The position numbers and the translations under genes are program-made. A DNA stretch of 64,000 nt, from positions 14,573-78,572 of the forward strand of contig NZ_JBAYPG010000012.1 in NCBI RefSeq assembly GCF_041677825.1, given 5' to 3'. Source of the stretch: Castellaniella sp041677825 (GTDB lineage: Bacteria > Pseudomonadota > Gammaproteobacteria > Burkholderiales > Burkholderiaceae_B). Position 1 is the stretch's first letter. Each line of letters starts with the position of its first letter. This document shows, piece after piece, positions 60,361 to 64,000 of the stretch. Under the pieces are notes generated by a model. It saw only the letters and a program-made list of their open reading frames with translations, was not told the origin of the DNA and did not search any database.

Positions 60361-60428
60361 GGGGTCTGAGCAGTATGAGGCCAGGGCAGGGTGGAGTCAG
60401 CGCGGTATGGGGTCAGAGCAGCACGATG
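60361..60428. repeat. Short degenerate repeats at the rng 3' end
   Basis: Three imperfect copies of a ~20-base G-rich motif related to GGGGTCAGAGCAGCACGATG begin at about 60361, 60391 and 60409. The last copy forms the rng stop region (stop at 60413-60415); the other two lie in the convergent gap. The rest of the 172-base gap (60241-60412) is G-rich and otherwise featureless. Confidence 0.55.
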
Positions 60429-61888
60429 TCATATTGCTCTTGACTGTAGCCGCTTTCCACCGCCAGGGATATCGGCTTGCCCACGAAATCGCCCAGCATG
60501 GCCAGGTGCTGGCTTTCTTCTTCCAGGAACAGGTCGATGACCGCCTGCGCGGCAACGATACGAAACTCTTTGGGGTCGAACTGGCGGGCTTCGCGCAGGA
60601 TTTCACGCAGGATTTCGTAGCACAGCGTGCGCGCAGTGCGCACCGAACCGCGAGACTGGCAGGTCGGGCAGGTTTCGCACAACTGGTGGGCCAGTGATTC
60701 GCGCGTGCGCTTGCGGGTCATTTCGACCAGGCCCAACTGGCTGAAGCCGCTGATGGTCGTGCGTGTGCGGTCTTTGGCCAGCGCCTTGGCCAGTTCTGCA
60801 AGAACGGCGGCCTGATGCTCTGGGTCATCCATGTCGATGAAGTCCAGCACGATGATCCCGCCGAGATTGCGCAGCCGCAACTGGCGTGCAATGGCGACGG
60901 CGGCCTCCAGGTTGGTCTTGAAGATGGTGTCATTGAAGTTGCGCCCACCTACGAAACTGCCCGTGTTCACGTCCACCGTGGTAAGCGCCTCGGTCTGATC
61001 GATGATCAGGTAGCCGCCCGACTTCAGTTCGACCCGTCTGGCGAGTGCGCCGTCGATCTCTTCGTCGACACTGGCCGTATCGAACAGGGGGCGGTTGCCG
61101 CGATAATGGTGGATGCGATCCCGCACGGATGGGGTGTAGCGTTCGGCCCAGTCGAGCAGTTCTTGCGTCACCGTGCGCGAATCGACGGTGATCGATCGGG
61201 TGTCCGGGGTGACCATGTCGCGCAATACGCGCTGCGCCAGGGTCGGTTCTACATAGATGGCCGATGGCACGGGTTGCTGCTTGATGCGCGTCTGGATATT
61301 TGCCCACAGGGCGCGCAGATAATCCAGATCCGCAAGCAACTCGGCATCTGCCGCAGCCTCGGCCTGCGTGCGGACGATGAAGCCGCCGTTTTCATCCGGC
61401 CCGGCCAGTGCCTGAATCCGGTTGCGCAGCGTGGTGCGTTCGTCTTCACCTTCGATTTTCTGGGAAATGCCGATATGGGGTTCGTGCGGCAGGTAGACCA
61501 GCATGCGGCCTGCCAGGCTGATGTGTGTGGTCAGCCGCGCCCCTTTTGTGCCCATGGGGTCCTTGATGACCTGCACGAGCAGGGTCTGGCCTTCGAACAG
61601 CAGTTTTTCCATCGGGATGGTGGTGACCGGATCGCCCTGACTGCGGGTGTGACGATTCTGGCGCAAGTCGGACACATGGATGAACGCCGCACGATCCTGC
61701 CCGATATCGATGAAGGCGCTCTGCATCCCCGGCAAGACCCGGGCCACGCGCCCAAGGTAGAGATTGCCGACCTGGCCGCGCTGCATGCTGCGTTCGATGT
61801 GCAGTTCCTGGACGATGCCCTGGCTGGTCAGGGCAACCCGCGTTTCGAACGGAGTCACATTGATGAGAATGTCTTCTTGTGCGGGCAT
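60413..61888 (-). CDS. rng: Ribonuclease G
   Basis: Endoribonuclease of the RNase E/G family that matures 16S rRNA 5' ends and trims mRNA. The 491 residues start with PAQEDILINVTPFETRVAL and the S1-like RNA-binding part (GQVGNLYLGRVARVLPGMQSA), then the catalytic DNase I-like domain with metal Asp in TTVDVNTGSFVGGRN and VLDFIDMDD, and the zinc-link CETCPTC that joins the dimer. It ends without the long C-terminal scaffold, so it is RNase G rather than RNase E. The start at 61888 matches the family; a longer frame reaches 62035. It is divergent from the YrbL-like gene. Confidence 0.96.
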   Translation of the reverse strand: MPAQEDILINVTPFETRVALTSQGIVQELHIERSMQRGQVGNLYLGRVARVLPGMQSAFIDIGQDRAAFIHVSDLRQNRHTRSQGDPVTTIPMEKLLFEGQTLLVQVIKDPMGTKGARLTTHISLAGRMLVYLPHEPHIGISQKIEGEDERTTLRNRIQALAGPDENGGFIVRTQAEAAADAELLADLDYLRALWANIQTRIKQQPVPSAIYVEPTLAQRVLRDMVTPDTRSITVDSRTVTQELLDWAERYTPSVRDRIHHYRGNRPLFDTASVDEEIDGALARRVELKSGGYLIIDQTEALTTVDVNTGSFVGGRNFNDTIFKTNLEAAVAIARQLRLRNLGGIIVLDFIDMDDPEHQAAVLAELAKALAKDRTRTTISGFSQLGLVEMTRKRTRESLAHQLCETCPTCQSRGSVRTARTLCYEILREILREARQFDPKEFRIVAAQAVIDLFLEEESQHLAMLGDFVGKPISLAVESGYSQEQYDIVLL

Positions 61889-61944
61889 GGGGTGTGCCTG
61901 AAGGTTGGTTTCATAGGGCTCGCGCAGAGGCTTGCAGCGGCGTT

Positions 61945-61953
61945 TGCTATTAT
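61945..61953 (+). promoter_or_regulatory. Candidate extended -10 of the YrbL-like gene
   Basis: TGC directly followed by TATTAT, about 50 bases before the GTG start, in the rng divergent region. No good -35 is visible. The same TGC-TAT arrangement occurs before rpsF and at the right window edge. No PhoP box was recognised. Confidence 0.35.
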
Positions 61954-62001
61954 CCACCACGAACCGGACCGGAATGTTCCGTCTGCGTCCAGGGAGTGTA
62001 C

Positions 62002-62643
62002 GTGAACGTGTTTCGAAGGGGCTTGCGTCGGCCACCCAGCCCGTCTCCGTCGGGGTCGGGCGTGCTGAAACTGCGCGAACTGATTGGCACCGGCAATGAT
62101 CGCATGTGCTGGCGCCACCCGGAAAACCCGGCGTGGTGCGTCAAGGTGCCCAAAGCCACCCAGGAGCGGCCGCAGAACGAGATCGATGCGCATTATGCGC
62201 GTCACCTGGCCCGCCGCAATGTGCGCGGGCCCCATATGCCTCGCGTGCATGATTGGGTGCAGACCGATCATGGCCCGGGTCTGGCCTTCGACCTGGTACA
62301 GGAGCCCGATGGCTCGCCGTCGCCTGCCTTGCTGGACGCCGTGCTGGGCGGGCGGGTGACACCGGCTGAAGCCCGTGAGCTGATCGACGAGGCGTTCGGG
62401 TGGCTGATCGACCAGCGGGTTCTTCTGGTCGATTTCGGCATCGACAACCTGCTGATCCAGACGCGGCCAGACGGGCGTCGTTTTCTGGTTTTTGTGGACG
62501 GCCTCGGGGCGCGGAAGTTCAGTGCGCGGTACTGGTTTCACCGACGATTCTGGCTGAAGGCGGTCTGGAAGGCACGCGAGTTTCGCCTCAAGACCCTGGC
62601 TTTGCTGGATGAGGCGCTGGCGCTGCGTGCGCCCAAGGGGTGA
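62002..62643 (+). CDS. YrbL-like protein-kinase-fold protein
   Basis: A 213-residue protein of the PhoP regulatory network YrbL family (PF10707), a kinase-like fold. It begins with a GTG at 62002, preceded by AGGGAG with short spacing; N-terminus VNVFRRGLRRPP. Recognisable parts are IGTGNDRMCWRHPENPAWC, the Lys in CVKVPKATQERPQNEI, and a catalytic-loop-like VLLVDFGIDNLLIQ with VFVDGLGAR as the metal motif. The usual HxD is replaced by LVDFG. The substrate is unknown; family members are linked to envelope/LPS gene sets. It converges on the third deacetylase. Confidence 0.88.
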   Translation: MNVFRRGLRRPPSPSPSGSGVLKLRELIGTGNDRMCWRHPENPAWCVKVPKATQERPQNEIDAHYARHLARRNVRGPHMPRVHDWVQTDHGPGLAFDLVQEPDGSPSPALLDAVLGGRVTPAEARELIDEAFGWLIDQRVLLVDFGIDNLLIQTRPDGRRFLVFVDGLGARKFSARYWFHRRFWLKAVWKAREFRLKTLALLDEALALRAPKG

Positions 62644-62700
62644 CCCGATGTGCGGCCCGCGGCGTCGCGCCGGGAGGGCCAAATCGCAATCCACTGCTAC

Positions 62701-62757
62701 GGTCGGTTCGCAGCAAACGGCAGTCGGTGCGGTCGGCAGCAAGAGCCGGTTCGCTGC
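62701..62757. repeat. Two imperfect ~28-base repeats between YrbL-like and deacetylase genes
   Basis: GGTCGG-CAGCAA-type segments start at 62701 and 62731, with gaps and substitutions between them. They lie just beyond the deacetylase stop in the 119-base convergent gap. Degenerate and less certain than the other repeats. Confidence 0.4.
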
Positions 62758-62762
62758 GCACC

Positions 62763-63605
62763 TCAGTGCCGGGCGTCGCTGCGCGCCTTCCATTTGTTGT
62801 ATGCGGGGCCCCAGACCGGGTGCGTCGCCAGCCAGAGGCGTTGCCTGAGCCAGCCCCAGGCGCGATTGCGCACGGCAAACCTGAAAACGTATCCCGGATT
62901 GCCGCCTGGCTGATTCTGGCCTCTTGCATCGGTGGTGTAGAGGCAGTCGAAGCCGCTGTCCTGCGCGACCGCCAGGTAGTCGGCGTCGAAATAACCCTGC
63001 GGCCAGCACAGATGGCGTGACGCTGCACCCAGTCGCTGCGTGAGCATGGCACGGGAAGCGAGCAGGTCGGTACGCAGGCTGGCCACTTTTTCACTTGGTG
63101 ATGCGCTGATCTGGTCCCAGCGCGTATGCGTGTGGGTGTGACTGTGGATTTCGAAAGTCCCGGCGGCCTGCATGGCCTGGAGTTCATCCCAGCGCAGCAT
63201 GACTTGATCCCGCTCGGGGCTGAACATGAGCACCTTGGCCTGGTGATGCGATGGGCAGGCGGGCAATACGACATGATGCTGCCCGGCATGCGGGCGTATG
63301 GGGCCTTCTCCCACAAGCCCGGTCACCGCAAACAGCACCGCATTCAGGCCGTACCGTTCGAGTACCGGATGCGCGTGAACCCAATTGTCCAGATAGCCGT
63401 CATCAAAGGTCAGCAACAGCGACCTGGGCGCTACAGGTTCACCCGCCATGAAGGCAAAAAACTCATCGGCCTTCAGTGTGCGCCAGCCATTCTCGACCAG
63501 CCCACGCATCTGATTCTCGAACTGGCGCGCGGTAACGGCCAGTGAACCGGGCTGTTCGGTGACGTGGTGGTACATCAATACGGCCACGTTGTGAGCGGAC
63601 TTCAT
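62763..63605 (-). CDS. NodB-type polysaccharide deacetylase, copy 3 (paralogue of copy 1)
   Basis: CE4-family deacetylase of 280 residues, the same length as copy 1 at 51414. Shared blocks include the catalytic TFDDGYLDN, HSHTHTHTRWD, HLCWPQGYFDADY and FRFAVRN, while other parts differ, so the two are older duplicates or separately inherited. No signal peptide is present. The start at 63605 (MKSAHNVAVLMYHHV) has GGAGC upstream; the frame extends to 63749 without family support. A cytoplasmic core-sugar substrate is inferred by analogy to copy 1. Confidence 0.93.
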   Translation of the reverse strand: MKSAHNVAVLMYHHVTEQPGSLAVTARQFENQMRGLVENGWRTLKADEFFAFMAGEPVAPRSLLLTFDDGYLDNWVHAHPVLERYGLNAVLFAVTGLVGEGPIRPHAGQHHVVLPACPSHHQAKVLMFSPERDQVMLRWDELQAMQAAGTFEIHSHTHTHTRWDQISASPSEKVASLRTDLLASRAMLTQRLGAASRHLCWPQGYFDADYLAVAQDSGFDCLYTTDARGQNQPGGNPGYVFRFAVRNRAWGWLRQRLWLATHPVWGPAYNKWKARSDARH

Positions 63606-63736
63606 CGACAGCTCCGAAGCAGGTTGGCCCAGGCGCCTGAAGCCACGGGACGGCCAAGGGGCAAGCGCCAGGTTGTGTGTTTCGAGGGCATGATACCGCA
63701 GGCGCAGGGTAGCGTGACTGCCCCGAGGGCTCGTGT

Positions 63737-63765
63737 TTGCAGCCGTCATTCTGTCGTGCTATATT
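63737..63765 (+). promoter_or_regulatory. Promoter-like sequence TTGCAG-N17-TATATT
   Basis: TTGCAG, exactly 17 bases, then TATATT preceded by TGC as an extended -10. It would start transcription near 63772, rightward, away from the deacetylase gene. No coding region inside the window follows it. Confidence 0.5.
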
Positions 63766-63787
63766 CTCGTTTCTTTGCAGCACGTCA

Positions 63788-63803
63788 CAAGGGTTAACCC
63801 TTG
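63788..63803. other. 16-bp perfect palindrome downstream of orphan promoter
   Basis: CAAGGGTTAACCCTTG is a perfect 16-bp palindrome placed about +16 to +31 from the predicted start point. The position suits an operator or the first hairpin of a transcript; the lack of a spacer favours a protein-binding site over a hairpin. Confidence 0.55.
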
Positions 63804-63979
63804 GTGCAACGGGCTTTGGGCGGTGTCGGACACGGCCCGGGTTCTGGTGCGGCGGGTTGCAAAGGTGATGCACAGTGGGTCATGTTTGACGCTGGATCGC
63901 GCAAGTGGTTCAATGTCGGGCCTGGCAGCGGGTTTTGGGCTTCATGGGTTGTGCGGTCGGCGGGTGGTTTTACAGCTGC

Positions 63980-63985
63980 TTGACA
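63980..63985 (+). promoter_or_regulatory. Consensus -35 hexamer at window edge
   Basis: A perfect TTGACA. A matching -10 would fall just outside the window, so this may be the promoter of the next gene or RNA operon; it cannot be tested here. Confidence 0.25.
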
Positions 63986-64000
63986 CGCCCCAGAAAAAGC

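Larger units (their letters stand above)
63606..64000. other. Right-edge region without a convincing gene
   Basis: These 395 bases hold the upstream region of the deacetylase gene, a plus-strand promoter-like sequence, a 16-bp palindrome and a TTGACA near the edge. A 60-codon frame (63801-63983, TTG start, Gly-rich) lacks a ribosome-binding site and family features and is not called as a gene. Confidence 0.6.

Noticed and set aside
63801..63983. 60-codon Gly-rich open frame at the right edge
   Set aside because: TTG start inside a palindrome, no Shine-Dalgarno, no recognisable family; likely chance in GC-rich DNA.

Overview
The window is a dense, GC-rich chromosomal segment from a Gram-negative betaproteobacterium, most likely Burkholderiales and probably Alcaligenaceae (Bordetella/Castellaniella relatives). 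This placement is inferred from gene content and order (rpsF-priB-rpsR-rplI-dnaB, alaC-hom-thrC, hrpA beside argA, dnaE leading into LPS-core glycosyltransferases) and from protein style; no database comparison was possible. About 54 protein genes fill almost all of the DNA. I see no rRNA, tRNA, CRISPR array, insertion sequence or prophage. The only stretch above 300 bases without a convincing gene is 63606-64000.

Layout. 1-5093: 3' part of typA, a minus-strand polar amino-acid ABC transporter operon and a LOG-family hydrolase whose start codon overlaps that of polA. 5092-13519: polA, a Na/Pi-type transporter with htpX, an EamA permease coupled to a two-domain sulfurtransferase, and a Rieske oxygenase. 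13735-20328: isoprenoid genes (ispA, dxs), folE2, then rpsF-priB-rpsR-rplI and dnaB. 20419-24105: minus-strand pdxA-like, PIN-PhoH, bcp and Mth938-like genes. 24280-28171: alaC-hom-thrC. 28159-31201: hpnC-hpnD-hpnE for squalene, on the minus strand. 31253-39892: nine tightly packed plus-strand genes (alr, an SDR lacking its catalytic Tyr, radA, a TSUP permease, kdkA, potFGHI). 40024-46807: rpiA, phoU, argA (minus) and hrpA. 46844-56033: dnaE translationally coupled to six envelope-glycan genes (four glycosyltransferases or related enzymes and two NodB-type deacetylases). 56138-59792: YdcF-like and GT9 genes divergent from msbA, then a CNP1-like lipoprotein. 60413-63605: rng, a YrbL-like kinase-fold gene and a third deacetylase.

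How the genes work together. A large share serves the envelope: isoprenoid precursors (dxs, ispA) can feed squalene formation (hpnCDE); LPS core sugars are probably built and trimmed by the dnaE-linked cluster, the GT9 enzyme and the extra deacetylase; KdkA phosphorylates Kdo and MsbA flips the lipid A-core. Replication and repair genes (polA, priB, dnaB, radA, dnaE) are interspersed. Amino-acid metabolism and transport (ABC operon, alaC/hom/thrC, argA, alr, potFGHI) fills most of the rest.

No complete unknown defence or mobile system was found. The items most worth following up are the coupled glycosyltransferase/deacetylase operon, the SDR without Ser/Tyr catalytic residues, the Rieske protein with an enlarged cluster loop, short degenerate tandem repeats at four convergent gene junctions, and an orphan promoter-plus-palindrome at the right edge.
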